From Fodinibacter sp963833495 (GTDB lineage: Bacteria > Actinomycetota > Actinomycetes > Actinomycetales > Dermatophilaceae), in assembly GCA_963833495.1 (NCBI GenBank), contig CAWHYJ010000016.1:62001-126000 (forward strand): a DNA stretch of 64,000 nucleotides. Direction: 5' to 3'. The translations under genes were made by a program, and so were the position numbers. The notes beneath the pieces are model-generated. The model did no database searches. It had not been told where the DNA came from and saw nothing but the letters and a program-made list of their open reading frames with translations. Positions 18,469-26,205 of this stretch are shown here, one piece after another (position 1 is the first letter of the stretch; every line of letters begins with the position of its first letter).

Positions 18469-19737
18469 TCACGGCCTGACCGGCTCCGGCGCCTCGACCT
18501 CGCTGCCCACCCTCGGCAGGTCCGGCCGCAGCCGCAGCGCGAACGCCAGCTGCGGCACCGCCACCAGCGCCAGCAGCGCCCAGAGCACCGCGAAGCTGCC
18601 GGTGACGTCCTCGACGGCGCCCATCGTGGCCGGCCCGAAAGACGCGATGGTGTAGCTGACGAAGAATGCCATCGCGGTGAGCCGGGCGCTGTCGCGGGGG
18701 AGGGCGGCGTAGCGCACGAGCAGTGCGAGACCGAGCGCGAAGCAGGCGCCCTGACCGGCGCCGAGCAGCAGGGCCCACACCCACGGCAGGGTCTGGGGCG
18801 CCAGCCACACGCCGACCTCTCCCGTGCCGCCGAGCAGGGTGGCCGTCACCAGCAGCACCCGTGGGTCGCCGACGTGGTCGAGCAGGGTCGGAGCGACCAG
18901 CCCGGAGACGAGCTGGGCCCCCGTGAACACCGCCATGAGCAGCCCGGCGCTGCGGGCGGTCCACCCGGCCGACTCGTAGGTCGGGGCCAGCCAGGCGAGC
19001 GAGGAGTAGAACTGCCACGACTGGCAGGCGAGGTAGAGGGCGAGCAGCCACGCGGTGAGGCTGCCCCACGGCAGGGCGTGCGAGACGTCGTCGGGCTGGG
19101 CATCGGGCACCGCGTGCCGCCGCACCGCCCGCGCCAGCGGCAGCCAGGCCAGCACGGCCAGGGCCGCGAGCGGCGCCCAGGCGAGCAGGGATGCCGACCA
19201 GCCGCCGAGGGCGTCTGCGAGCGGCACGGCCGCGGCGGAGGCGACGCCGGCCAGGCCCATCATCGCCACCATGGTCAGCCCGGTGCCCAACCCGGAGCGC
19301 CTCGCCGGGAAGACGGTCTTGACCACGCCGGGCAGCAGCGTGCCCGCCAGCGCGATGCCGGCGCCGGCGACCACCGTGCCCGCGTAGAGCGACCACACCT
19401 GCCCTCCGCCCAGGCCGCGCAGCACGAGCCCGAGCAGCACCAGCGTGATGCCCCCGCCGACTGCCAAGGCCGTGCCGACCCGCCGGGCCACCTGGTTCGC
19501 CACCGGGGCGAGCAGGCCCATGCACAGCACCGGCAGGGTGGTGAGCACGCCCATCCACGCGCTGCTGAGGCCCAGGTCGGCGCTGATGCTGTGGGCCAGC
19601 GGCGGCAGGCTCGCCATGAGCGTGCGCAGGTTGGCCGCGACGAGCACCAGCGCCGTGACCACCGCCCAGGTGGGCGCCCCGTGCGGGTGGCGGGACGCGG
19701 CGGCATCCGGGCGGGTGGTGGTCACCGCCCCGAGCAT
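18469..19737 (-). CDS. MFS transporter, CynX/NimT-like
   Basis: A 422-residue major facilitator with 12 predicted membrane spans. The first half contains LVAANLRTLMASLPPLAHSI and the loop motif NQVARRVGTALAVGGG between helices 2 and 3. The pattern R-T near helix 1 followed by LPPLA is typical of the CynX/NimT (cyanate/nitroimidazole) subfamily, whose substrates are mostly unknown. It is convergent with the PH-domain gene. No local regulator was seen. Confidence 0.85.
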   Translation of the reverse strand: MLGAVTTTRPDAAASRHPHGAPTWAVVTALVLVAANLRTLMASLPPLAHSISADLGLSSAWMGVLTTLPVLCMGLLAPVANQVARRVGTALAVGGGITLVLLGLVLRGLGGGQVWSLYAGTVVAGAGIALAGTLLPGVVKTVFPARRSGLGTGLTMVAMMGLAGVASAAAVPLADALGGWSASLLAWAPLAALAVLAWLPLARAVRRHAVPDAQPDDVSHALPWGSLTAWLLALYLACQSWQFYSSLAWLAPTYESAGWTARSAGLLMAVFTGAQLVSGLVAPTLLDHVGDPRVLLVTATLLGGTGEVGVWLAPQTLPWVWALLLGAGQGACFALGLALLVRYAALPRDSARLTAMAFFVSYTIASFGPATMGAVEDVTGSFAVLWALLALVAVPQLAFALRLRPDLPRVGSEVEAPEPVRP

Positions 19738-20096
19738 TCCAGAGCGGCCGACCGGCAGCGACGTAGTCAGCGTGCTGCCTGTGCCGCCTCCACCTTGGCC
19801 ATGATGTCGGGCGCGTACTCCTCGAGCTCGGCCCGCGCGCTGATGGCCAGCACCCGCTGCCGCTTCAGCTCCAACGCCGCCTCGTCGGCGCCGGTGAGCT
19901 CGGCGTCGACGTCGTCGACGTCGTCACGCTGCCCGGCCTGGTGGGCGGCACCGGCACGCCGACGATGAATGGACGGAGCCCCGCTCCTGCCCGAGCACCT
20001 GCCGATCCGACTCCAGCTGATCGATGTCGAGGTCCGCGGTGACGCCGTCCGGACGAGGTACAAGGTCCGCCCGGTGGATCTGCCTGAGGGAACGGG
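19738..20096. other. 359-bp interval with weak, possibly degenerate coding signals
   Basis: No gene can be called with confidence. On the minus strand an open frame (19767-20063) ends with a plausible helical tail, AALELKRQRVLAISARAELEE, but its first half is Arg/Ser/Pro-rich and looks non-coding. On the plus strand, 19969-20100 reads LPIRLQLIDVEVRGDAVRTR, also protein-like, before running into the complement of the next gene. Both could be remnants of broken genes. Confidence 0.35.
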
Positions 20097-20663
20097 TCAG
20101 CCCACGTGGGGCAGCTCCTTCCCTCCCTGCCTCTCGAGCCGGCGATACCTCCGGTCGAAGGCGACGTAGAGCAGGGCCGGCCAGGCGATGAACAACGGGA
20201 GCACCAGGAGCCATAACCAGCCCCAGCGCTGATGGACCTCGTCGGCGAGGACCGCGATCACCACGAGGCCGGCCATGCCGAGCACCAGCCAACCGCGGCC
20301 CTCGACGAACCCACGCCAGGTGTGCGGGCGGCCCTTGAACTGCACGGCGTAGGCGTTCGGTCCGAGCGCCTCCCAGACCCGGCGCGCGCCCTCGATCACC
20401 TTCGCGTCGTCGGCTGCGCCGCTACTCAACAGCACCGACTCCCACAGCGGCGGTCCCGCCTCGGACGCTTCGGACTCGAGCGAGCGCAGCCGCGCCAGGA
20501 CGTCATCGGTGGCCCACGGCGCGCCCGCGATGACTGCCATGAGCTCGTCGTAGCGCGCCTCGACAGTCTCTTCGTCCTCCCCACCACGACGTTCGCGAAC
20601 GGACCGCACACCGTGGGGCCGTCCGAGCGCCATCGCTGCGGAGATGAGGAGATGCGAGGCCAC
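20097..20663 (-). CDS. hypothetical protein with two C-terminal membrane segments
   Basis: A protein of about 188 residues. The N-terminal, Glu/Asp-rich soluble part (EETVEARYDELMAVIAG, VLARLRSLESEASEAG) may be helical. Two adjacent hydrophobic segments follow near the C-terminus (WLVLGMAGLVVIAVLADEV and WLWLLVLPLFIAWPALLYV), then a basic tail. The GTG at 20663 is preferred because GGGAGG stands 5 bases ahead; a GTG at 20702 is also in frame. Family and role are not recognised. Confidence 0.6.
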   Translation of the reverse strand: MASHLLISAAMALGRPHGVRSVRERRGGEDEETVEARYDELMAVIAGAPWATDDVLARLRSLESEASEAGPPLWESVLLSSGAADDAKVIEGARRVWEALGPNAYAVQFKGRPHTWRGFVEGRGWLVLGMAGLVVIAVLADEVHQRWGWLWLLVLPLFIAWPALLYVAFDRRYRRLERQGGKELPHVG

Positions 20664-20747
20664 CGGCACCTCCCACGGGTGCCGCGGCTGAACTGTCCTC
20701 ACGTTGCCACGCTAAAGCCTTCGGACGCGCGGCCCGAACTAGCGCTG

Positions 20748-21830
20748 TCAGGGCAGCTGGGACTCGGGGACGATCTGCAGGGCCTCGTCGTCGTCGACCC
20801 CGGCCACGACGAGCAGGTCGACGACCATCGAGCGCACCTGGCCGCGCATCATCTCGGCCGACAGCCCGGCGCCGGGGTCGACCCGCGCCGACAGCCCCGC
20901 GACGCGCTCGAGCACCCGGCGAGCGGCCGACGGGGTGGCGTGCTCGTCGAGCACGCGCGCCAGGTCCTCGGTGGCGTCGGACAGCGCCTCGATGAGGTCG
21001 ACGTAGTGGGCCGGCACGGTCTCGCGCCGCGCCACTGCCACCGAGGCCCGGCGGGCGAGCACCCGCAGGTTGCGCACGCAGTGGTCCAGCGGCACCACCA
21101 GCGCGGATGCCGCCTCGGCGGCCGGGCCGTGGCCGCGCAGCAGTGGCGACTGCCGCACCACCGCCACCCCCTCGGCTGCCGCGGTGCGCAGCTCGGACAG
21201 CTGGCCCTCGAGCGAGCGGGCGCCGTCGAGCGCCTCCGATGCGAGCACCCGGTCGCTGCGCCGCAGGGCGGCCACGACGTCGCGCAGCGTCGAGGCGATC
21301 TCGCGCACGGTGCGGGCGGCCTCGGCTCGTGGTCGGCGGACCGGTGACGTCGGGGCGACCACCCCGATGGCGAGGGCCACGAGGCCCCCGACGACGGCGT
21401 CGAGCCAGCGCGAGAAGGCCGCGCTCTCGCTGGCGACGAGCGCGACGATGAAGACCGACTGCACCCCGGCCTGGATGACGAGCAGCTGCCCCGACGACAC
21501 GACGATGGCGATCGCCATGGCGAGCACGACGACGACGGCCATCTGCACGGGACCGGAGCCGAGCACGGTGACGATGAGGTCGCCGACCAGCACCCCGATG
21601 GCCACGCCCACGGTCACCTCGACGATCCGCCGCAGCCGCTGCCCGTAGGTCAGGCCCAGGCAGAGGATCGCCGTCACCGGCGCGAAGAACGGGTTGGCGT
21701 GCCCGAGCAGCTTGCTCGCGACGAGCCACGCGAGCAGCACCCCCAGGCCGATCTGCACGAGGAACACCCACCGGGTGCGCAGCCGGCCGACCCGACGACG
21801 CAGCTCTGGCCCGAGGTCGTCGAGATTCAT
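20748..21830 (-). CDS. FUSC family (aromatic acid exporter-like) membrane protein
   Basis: A 360-residue protein. The N-terminal half holds about six membrane segments (VFLVQIGLGVLLAWLVASKL, NPFFAPVTAILCLGL, MAVVVVLAMAIAIVVSSG). A helical cytoplasmic half follows (TVREIASTLRDVVAALRRSD onward). NPFFAPVTAIL is the typical FUSC/ArAE opening. Members export aromatic acids or related compounds, but no substrate can be inferred here. The ATG at 21830 overlaps the stop of the upstream kinase-like gene by 4 bases. Confidence 0.83.
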   Translation of the reverse strand: MNLDDLGPELRRRVGRLRTRWVFLVQIGLGVLLAWLVASKLLGHANPFFAPVTAILCLGLTYGQRLRRIVEVTVGVAIGVLVGDLIVTVLGSGPVQMAVVVVLAMAIAIVVSSGQLLVIQAGVQSVFIVALVASESAAFSRWLDAVVGGLVALAIGVVAPTSPVRRPRAEAARTVREIASTLRDVVAALRRSDRVLASEALDGARSLEGQLSELRTAAAEGVAVVRQSPLLRGHGPAAEAASALVVPLDHCVRNLRVLARRASVAVARRETVPAHYVDLIEALSDATEDLARVLDEHATPSAARRVLERVAGLSARVDPGAGLSAEMMRGQVRSMVVDLLVVAGVDDDEALQIVPESQLP

Positions 21831-22420
21831 GCCGCGGCCGTCCGCAGCACCAGGTCGGCCGACTCCCACGGCCGCGCCGCCGCGTACACGGCATCCTCCT
21901 GGGCGGCCCACCGGCCCCAGTGCGGTGCGTAGGTCTCGCCGTCGCGCGAGAGGGCGCGCTCCTTGCGCACCTCGGTCGGCGCGTCGACCCAGACGCGCAC
22001 CGCGGCATACGCGCCGGCGGGTGGCACCAGCGCGCCGCAGCCCTCGAGCACGAGGTGCGTTCCGGCATCCACCGCAATGGTTCGGCCGGGCCGCGACCGC
22101 ATCCAGTCCCACCGCGGGTATGCCGCGTGCTCGCCGCGCGCCAGCGGCTCGAGCACGTGGTCGGTCACCAGCGCCACCCCGGCGGCCAGGCCGTCCCAGC
22201 CGGGGTAGATCGCGTCGAGATGCACGACGGGGCAGCCCAGGGTGTCGGCGACGGCGGTCCCCAGCAGGGTCTTCCCCGACCCGCTCCGCCCGTCGATCGC
22301 CACGACCACCGTGTGTCCGGCCACCGGCGACGCCGCCCGGGCCGCCTCCACGACCGCCGTGACCTGCTCGGGGTCGGCGGAGTCGACGTGCCGGGTCGGC
22401 CCGACCGGCGGGAGGGTCAT
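21827..22420 (-). CDS. P-loop uridine kinase-like ATPase
   Basis: A 197-residue P-loop NTPase of the uridine kinase/AAA group. Walker A is GRSGSGKT at residues 44-51, and VVHLDAIYPGWDGLA is the acceptor-binding Asp region. HLVLEGCGALVPP precedes the lid, and RKERALSRDGETYAPHW contains lid arginines. Similar small proteins in actinobacteria are annotated as nucleoside or adenylate-type kinases without tested substrates. The ATG at 22420 is 7 bases after a TAGAGT box on the minus strand, so it is probably leaderless, back to back with hisF. Confidence 0.8.
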   Translation of the reverse strand: MTLPPVGPTRHVDSADPEQVTAVVEAARAASPVAGHTVVVAIDGRSGSGKTLLGTAVADTLGCPVVHLDAIYPGWDGLAAGVALVTDHVLEPLARGEHAAYPRWDWMRSRPGRTIAVDAGTHLVLEGCGALVPPAGAYAAVRVWVDAPTEVRKERALSRDGETYAPHWGRWAAQEDAVYAAARPWESADLVLRTAAA

Positions 22421-22427
22421 GGCGGCG

Positions 22428-22447
22428 ACTCTAGTGCTGACTACATT
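22428..22447. promoter_or_regulatory. back-to-back leaderless promoters for the kinase gene and hisF
   Basis: On the minus strand TAGAGT (22428-22433) stands 7 bases before the kinase ATG at 22420. On the plus strand TACATT (22442-22447) stands 6 bases before the hisF ATG at 22454. Only 33 bases separate the two start codons, so both transcripts must have almost no leader. Confidence 0.5.
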
Positions 22448-22453
22448 GGGCGC

Positions 22454-23227
22454 ATGTCCGTGGCGGTCCGCGTCATCCCGTGCCTCGACGTCGACGACGG
22501 TCGGGTCGTCAAGGGCGTCAACTTCGAGAACCTCCGGGATGCCGGCGACCCGGTCGCGCTGGCCCGCCGCTACGGCGAGCAGGGGGCCGACGAGCTCACC
22601 TTCCTCGATGTCACCGCGAGCAGCGGCGACCGCGCCACGATGTTCGACGTCGTGGCGCGCACCGCCGAGGAGGTCTTCATCCCGCTGACCGTCGGCGGGG
22701 GAGTGCGCACCGTCGACGACGTCGACCGGTTGCTGCGGGCCGGCGCCGACAAGGTCGGGGTCAACACTGCCGCGATCGCCCGCCCGGCCCTGATCGCCGA
22801 GACCGCCGACCGGTTCGGGGCGCAGGTGCTCGTGCTGTCGGCCGACGTGCGCCGCCGCCGCGACGACACCGGGCGCGCCACCGGTGGGTTCGAGGTGACC
22901 ACCCACGGCGGGCGAACGCGCACCGGCATCGACGCCGTGGAGTGGTGCGTGCGCGCTCAGGGTCTCGGCGCCGGTGAGATCCTGCTCAACTCGATGGATG
23001 CCGACGGCACCAAGGACGGCTTCGACCTCGAGCTGATCCGGCTCGTGCGCGCCGAGGTCACCGTGCCCGTCATCGCGTCGGGTGGCGCCGGGGCCGTGGG
23101 CGACTTCGCGCCCGCCGTGCGGGCCGGCGCGGATGCCGTGCTCGCCGCGAGCGTCTTCCACTTCGGCGAGCTGACCATCGGCCAGGTCAAGGACGCCCTG
23201 CGCGCGGACGGCCTTCCCGTCCGCTGA
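22454..23227 (+). CDS. hisF: imidazole glycerol phosphate synthase subunit HisF
   Basis: Cyclase subunit making imidazole glycerol phosphate and AICAR in histidine synthesis, working with HisH. The 257-residue TIM barrel has all signatures: IPCLDVDDGRVVKGVNFENL with the first catalytic Asp, PLTVGGGVRTVDD, VLSADVRRRR with the second Asp, GAGEILLNSMDADGTKDGFD, and PVIASGGAGAVGDFA. No hisH is present nearby; his genes are scattered in this window. Confidence 0.96.
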   Translation: MSVAVRVIPCLDVDDGRVVKGVNFENLRDAGDPVALARRYGEQGADELTFLDVTASSGDRATMFDVVARTAEEVFIPLTVGGGVRTVDDVDRLLRAGADKVGVNTAAIARPALIAETADRFGAQVLVLSADVRRRRDDTGRATGGFEVTTHGGRTRTGIDAVEWCVRAQGLGAGEILLNSMDADGTKDGFDLELIRLVRAEVTVPVIASGGAGAVGDFAPAVRAGADAVLAASVFHFGELTIGQVKDALRADGLPVR

Positions 23228-23331
23228 TCGTGCCCAGGCGCGGCCGACGGTCAGGGGCGGCGCGGCTCGCACGACCCCGAGCAGATTCGTCCTGGGGATG
23301 CCGTCCGGTTGGCTCGCTCGACCGGCCCGGG

Positions 23332-23502
23332 CGTACCGGATGTGACTTATAGGTCGATGTCGGGACACCCGGCCCACCCGAGAACGTCCCCCAGGTGACC
23401 TATTGGTCGATGTGGGGACGCCTCGGCATCCCACCGCGCACCGGAACCCGAGAGCGCAACCGGCAGCGTCCCCGAAGTGACCTATTGGTCGATGTGGGTA
23501 CG
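23332..23502. repeat. three 36-bp dyad repeats in the hisF-GNAT intergenic region
   Basis: Units lie at 23332-23367, 23385-23420 and 23467-23502, each exactly 36 bp. The shared core is GTGACCTATTGGTCGATGTG (first copy GTGACTTATAGGTCGATGTC). Each unit is a nested dyad: outer 7-bp arms (CGTCCCC...GGGGACG in unit 2, with changes in units 1 and 3), 5-base internal loops on both sides, then GACC-TATT-GGTC. Gaps between units are 17 and 46 bp. The interval (23228-23519) has no gene. Confidence 0.8.
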
Positions 23503-23519
23503 GCCCGACGTGTCGGGGA

Positions 23520-24308
23520 CTAGGGGATGGGGCGGCGGTAGGCCTGCACCGTGCCGGTGTCGGGCACGAACCCCGAGGCGCGGTAGACCCGGCCGGCCGG
23601 GTTGGTGGCCTCGGTGACGATCACCCACTGGTCGCACCCGGCATCCGCGGCCCACTGAGCCGCCACGCCCAGCAGGTGGGACGCGAGGCCGCGTCCTCGG
23701 TGCGCCTCGTCGGTGGTGACGTCCTGGTAGCGCGCGGTCGTCCCGCAGCGCACGATCCCGAGGTCGGCGACGAGCGTGCCATCCGCGGCGAAGGCGCCGA
23801 ACCACGCGCCGACGTCGCGGGCGGAGAGGTCCTGCCGGGTCTGCAGCTGCCCGCGGGCGAAGCGCAGGAACGACTCCGGGCCCTCCTCGCCGGTGCGCTG
23901 GTTCTCCGCCACGGAGCGCGCGAGGTCCTGATCCCAGTCGTCGCCCTCGAGGCGGCGCACCGTGTAGCCCGGCGGGACCGGCGTCCGGCGAGGCAGCGTG
24001 CTGGTGGTCAGCACGTCCTCGAGCTCCAGGCCGATCCCGAGAGCGGCCCACGCCTGCGCCTCGTCGGGCATCCGGGGCAGCCCGATCGACACCCAGCTCG
24101 CCCGCGGAAAGGCCGCCGCGAAGGTGCCGACCCAGCGGCCTGCCTCGTCGACGGCATCCGCGTCGGTGACCAGCACGAAGTTGCCCCAGTGGAAGTCCGG
24201 GTTGGCCGGGGTGCGCACCACGAGGTGGTCCTCGTGCTCCTCGACCGTGGAGCCGGTGTGCTCGAGGATCGCCAGGTCGGTGGCCCACCCGGGCGCGGAC
24301 GAGCGCAT
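23520..24308 (-). CDS. GNAT family N-acetyltransferase
   Basis: A 262-residue protein with two parts. Residues 1 to about 130 are a variable GNAT-like N-terminal domain (TPANPDFHWGNFVLVTDADA). The C-terminal GNAT domain has the acetyl-CoA loop EAHRGRGLASHLLGVAAQWA and the ending NPAGRVYRASGFVPDTGTVQ. The substrate is unknown. The ATG at 24308 follows a TAGCGT box by 7 bases. Its 3' end is just past the 36-bp dyad repeats. Confidence 0.83.
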   Translation of the reverse strand: MRSSAPGWATDLAILEHTGSTVEEHEDHLVVRTPANPDFHWGNFVLVTDADAVDEAGRWVGTFAAAFPRASWVSIGLPRMPDEAQAWAALGIGLELEDVLTTSTLPRRTPVPPGYTVRRLEGDDWDQDLARSVAENQRTGEEGPESFLRFARGQLQTRQDLSARDVGAWFGAFAADGTLVADLGIVRCGTTARYQDVTTDEAHRGRGLASHLLGVAAQWAADAGCDQWVIVTEATNPAGRVYRASGFVPDTGTVQAYRRPIP

Positions 24309-24315
24309 GACTGCG

Positions 24316-24321
24316 ACGCTA
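24316..24321 (-). promoter_or_regulatory. -10 box TAGCGT for a leaderless GNAT transcript
   Basis: Read on the minus strand, TAGCGT is 7 bases before the ATG at 24308; no ribosome-binding site is seen. Confidence 0.4.
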
Positions 24322-24340
24322 CCCGAGCGACCGGATGCCG

Positions 24341-25009
24341 TCAGGAGACGCCGAGCCGGGCGTTCTTCAGTGCCTCGACGTCCTCGGGCGAGCCGTCGAA
24401 CGCGACGTCGGCCACCCGCATCCGCCCCGCCGCCAGCAGGAGCAGCTCGACCGGAGCACCGGTCACCGTGACGACCCGCCCCGCAGCGGCGGCCGACTTC
24501 GACCCCGCGGTGATCGGCTCGGCACCGGGTGCCACCAGCCGCACCCCGACCTCGCACCGCCGGAACATCAGCGACCCTCCCGAGCGCAATGCCGACAGCA
24601 CGGCGCGGGCGGTGCGCTCGGGCACCTCGCGTCGCGGCCCCACGGCACCGTCACCGCGCAGCACGTCCTCGTGGTGGATGACGAACTCGCTGGTGTTGAC
24701 CAGCGCGTCGACCTTGGCGAAGTGCATCGGGGTCCACCACGGCGGGCCGGTGCGCACCGTCTCGACGAGCTGCGCCCAGTCGCCGCCGGCGATCTCCGCC
24801 TGCCCGCGCTCGAGGTGCCCCTTGAGCGGACCGACCCACATGCCGGCAGCGAGGTCCGGCCGGCGCTCGCGCAGCACGAGGTGCGCGGCCAGGTCGCGGG
24901 TGAGCCAGGGGTCGCAGAGCGTGGGTGCCTCGGGCCCGAGCTCGAGGAAGGTGTCGCACAGGGCGTGGCGCTCGGCCCGGGAGACGGGGACGCGCTCGTC
25001 GGTGGTCAT
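24341..25009 (-). CDS. TIGR03085 family metal-binding (DinB/MDMPI-like) protein
   Basis: A 222-residue protein of the mycothiol-dependent maleylpyruvate isomerase N-terminal/DinB-like superfamily, TIGR03085 branch. Typical parts are the N-terminal RAERHALCDTFLELGPEAPT, then WLTRDLAAHLVLRERRPDLA with a metal-binding His, and NTSEFVIHHEDVLRGDGAV with the His pair. Family members are thought to bind a divalent metal and may act on mycothiol or bacillithiol conjugates, but this branch is uncharacterised. The ATG at 25009 is 7 bases after a GACAAT box, divergent from the next gene. Confidence 0.85.
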   Translation of the reverse strand: MTTDERVPVSRAERHALCDTFLELGPEAPTLCDPWLTRDLAAHLVLRERRPDLAAGMWVGPLKGHLERGQAEIAGGDWAQLVETVRTGPPWWTPMHFAKVDALVNTSEFVIHHEDVLRGDGAVGPRREVPERTARAVLSALRSGGSLMFRRCEVGVRLVAPGAEPITAGSKSAAAAGRVVTVTGAPVELLLLAAGRMRVADVAFDGSPEDVEALKNARLGVS

Positions 25010-25016
25010 GGGCCCC

Positions 25017-25022
25017 ATTGTC
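25017..25022 (-). promoter_or_regulatory. -10 box GACAAT for a leaderless transcript
   Basis: Read on the minus strand, GACAAT lies 7 bases before the ATG at 25009. Confidence 0.35.
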
Positions 25023-25108
25023 GGGGCGCGGCCACCCGGGGGCGTCATCGCCGGTCGAACGTTCCCGCCCGCGGCCCGCCGGGAGGCGTCCGGAGCCCCC
25101 GGGCGCCC

Positions 25109-25114
25109 TACGCT
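25109..25114 (+). promoter_or_regulatory. -10 box TACGCT for a leaderless transcript
   Basis: TACGCT lies 7 bases before the GTG at 25122. The same box and spacing precede pyk (40006). Confidence 0.45.
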
Positions 25115-25121
25115 CGGGCGG

Positions 25122-25811
25122 GTGAACCCGTCCCGCGCCCGCGCCGTGCACTCGGTCACCGCCGCGGTCGCGATCGGCGCGCTGGTGCTGCAGACCGTGC
25201 TCGTCGTCACCGGTGACTCGGTGCTGGCCGAGACCGAGGTCCCGCCGCTGCTCACCCGCGTGGGCCGACTGGTCTCCTACTTCACGATCCAGAGCAACCT
25301 GCTCGTCGCCGTGACGGCCGTGCAGCTCGCTCGCGACCCGCTGCGCGACGGCCGCTGGTGGCGGCCGGTGCGCGCGGCGGCGCTGGTCGGCATCACCGTG
25401 ACGGGCCTGGTGCACTTCGTGCTGCTCCGCCCGCTGCTCGACCTGCAGGGTGCCAGCTGGGCCGCCGACAAGCTGCTGCACATGGTCGTGCCGCTGCTCG
25501 CGATCATCGGCTGGCTCGTCGCCGGCCCGCGCCCACGCGCCTCGTGGCGTGACGCGCTGAGCGCCCTCGTCTGGCCGGTCGCCTGGCTGGCATGGACCCT
25601 CGTCGTCGGCGCCGTCTCCGGCTGGTACCCCTATCCCTTCCTCGACGTCAGCGCGAAGGGGGCCGGCTCGGTCGCCGTCACCAGCGTCGGCGTCACCGTG
25701 CTCTTCCTCGCCCTCGCCGCCGGGCTGTCCGCCCTCGACCGCCGGATGCCGCCCGCACCGGTCCGCCGGGCGGTCGCTGCACCGTCGGCGGTCACGACCA
25801 CGGCAGAATGA
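25122..25811 (+). CDS. Pr6Pr family membrane protein
   Basis: A 229-residue protein with about six membrane spans, of the Pr6Pr (FAR-17a/AIG1-like) group. Motifs are LVSYFTIQSNLLVAVTAVQL, TGLVHFVLLRPLLDLQGASW and DKLLHMVVPLLAIIGWLVAG (conserved His), then SGWYPYPFLDVSAKG. The eukaryotic relatives are membrane hydrolases of fatty-acid hydroxy-fatty-acid esters, but bacterial function is unproven. hisI starts 4 bases after its stop. Confidence 0.85.
   Translation: MNPSRARAVHSVTAAVAIGALVLQTVLVVTGDSVLAETEVPPLLTRVGRLVSYFTIQSNLLVAVTAVQLARDPLRDGRWWRPVRAAALVGITVTGLVHFVLLRPLLDLQGASWAADKLLHMVVPLLAIIGWLVAGPRPRASWRDALSALVWPVAWLAWTLVVGAVSGWYPYPFLDVSAKGAGSVAVTSVGVTVLFLALAAGLSALDRRMPPAPVRRAVAAPSAVTTTAE
25804..25809 (+). 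promoter_or_regulatory. possible -10 box CAGAAT for a leaderless hisI transcript
   Basis: CAGAAT lies inside the end of the preceding gene, 6 bases before the GTG of hisI. It is a weaker match than the other boxes listed. Confidence 0.3.
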
Positions 25812-25815
25812 CCGG

Positions 25816-26205
25816 GTGCCCACCCCCACCACCCCGGATGCCGTGCTGGACCCCGCGATCGCCGCGCGCCTGAAGCGTGACGCGGCCGGCCTCGTGGCCG
25901 CCGTCGTGCAGCAGCACGACACCGGCGAGGTGCTCATGCTCGGCTGGATGGACGACGAGGCGCTGCGCCGCACCCTCACCGAGGGCCGGGTCACCTACTG
26001 GTCGCGCAGCCGTGGCGAGTACTGGCGCAAGGGCGACACCTCCGGTCACGTGCAGCACGTGCGCTCGGTGGCGCTCGACTGCGACGGCGACGCCCTGCTG
26101 GTGCGCGTCGAGCAGGTCGGGGCGGCCTGCCACACCGGCGACCGCACCTGCTTCGACGCCGACGACCTCCGCGCCGTCGTGGGCGGCCCGGAAGCCACCG
26201 CGTGA
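25816..26205 (+). CDS. hisI: phosphoribosyl-AMP cyclohydrolase
   Basis: Third step of histidine synthesis: opens the purine ring of phosphoribosyl-AMP. The 129-residue protein has GEVLMLGWMDDEALRRTLTE, VTYWSRSRGEYWRKGDTSGH, and metal ligands in LDCDGDALLVRV (Mg2+ aspartates) and GAACHTGDRTCF (Zn2+ cysteines). It is the HisI-only form, since HisE is separate at 16863. The trpE GTG overlaps its stop by 4 bases, coupling histidine and tryptophan genes. Confidence 0.95.
   Translation: MPTPTTPDAVLDPAIAARLKRDAAGLVAAVVQQHDTGEVLMLGWMDDEALRRTLTEGRVTYWSRSRGEYWRKGDTSGHVQHVRSVALDCDGDALLVRVEQVGAACHTGDRTCFDADDLRAVVGGPEATA

Noticed and set aside
23332..23502. CRISPR array
   Set aside because: Only three units, gaps of 17 and 46 bp, units diverge in their arms, and no cas genes are near.
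25055..25064. GAACGTTC near 25056 as another SOS box
   Set aside because: It lacks the 4-base spacer of TCGAAC-N4-GTTCGA; it is just a short palindrome inside a divergent promoter region.
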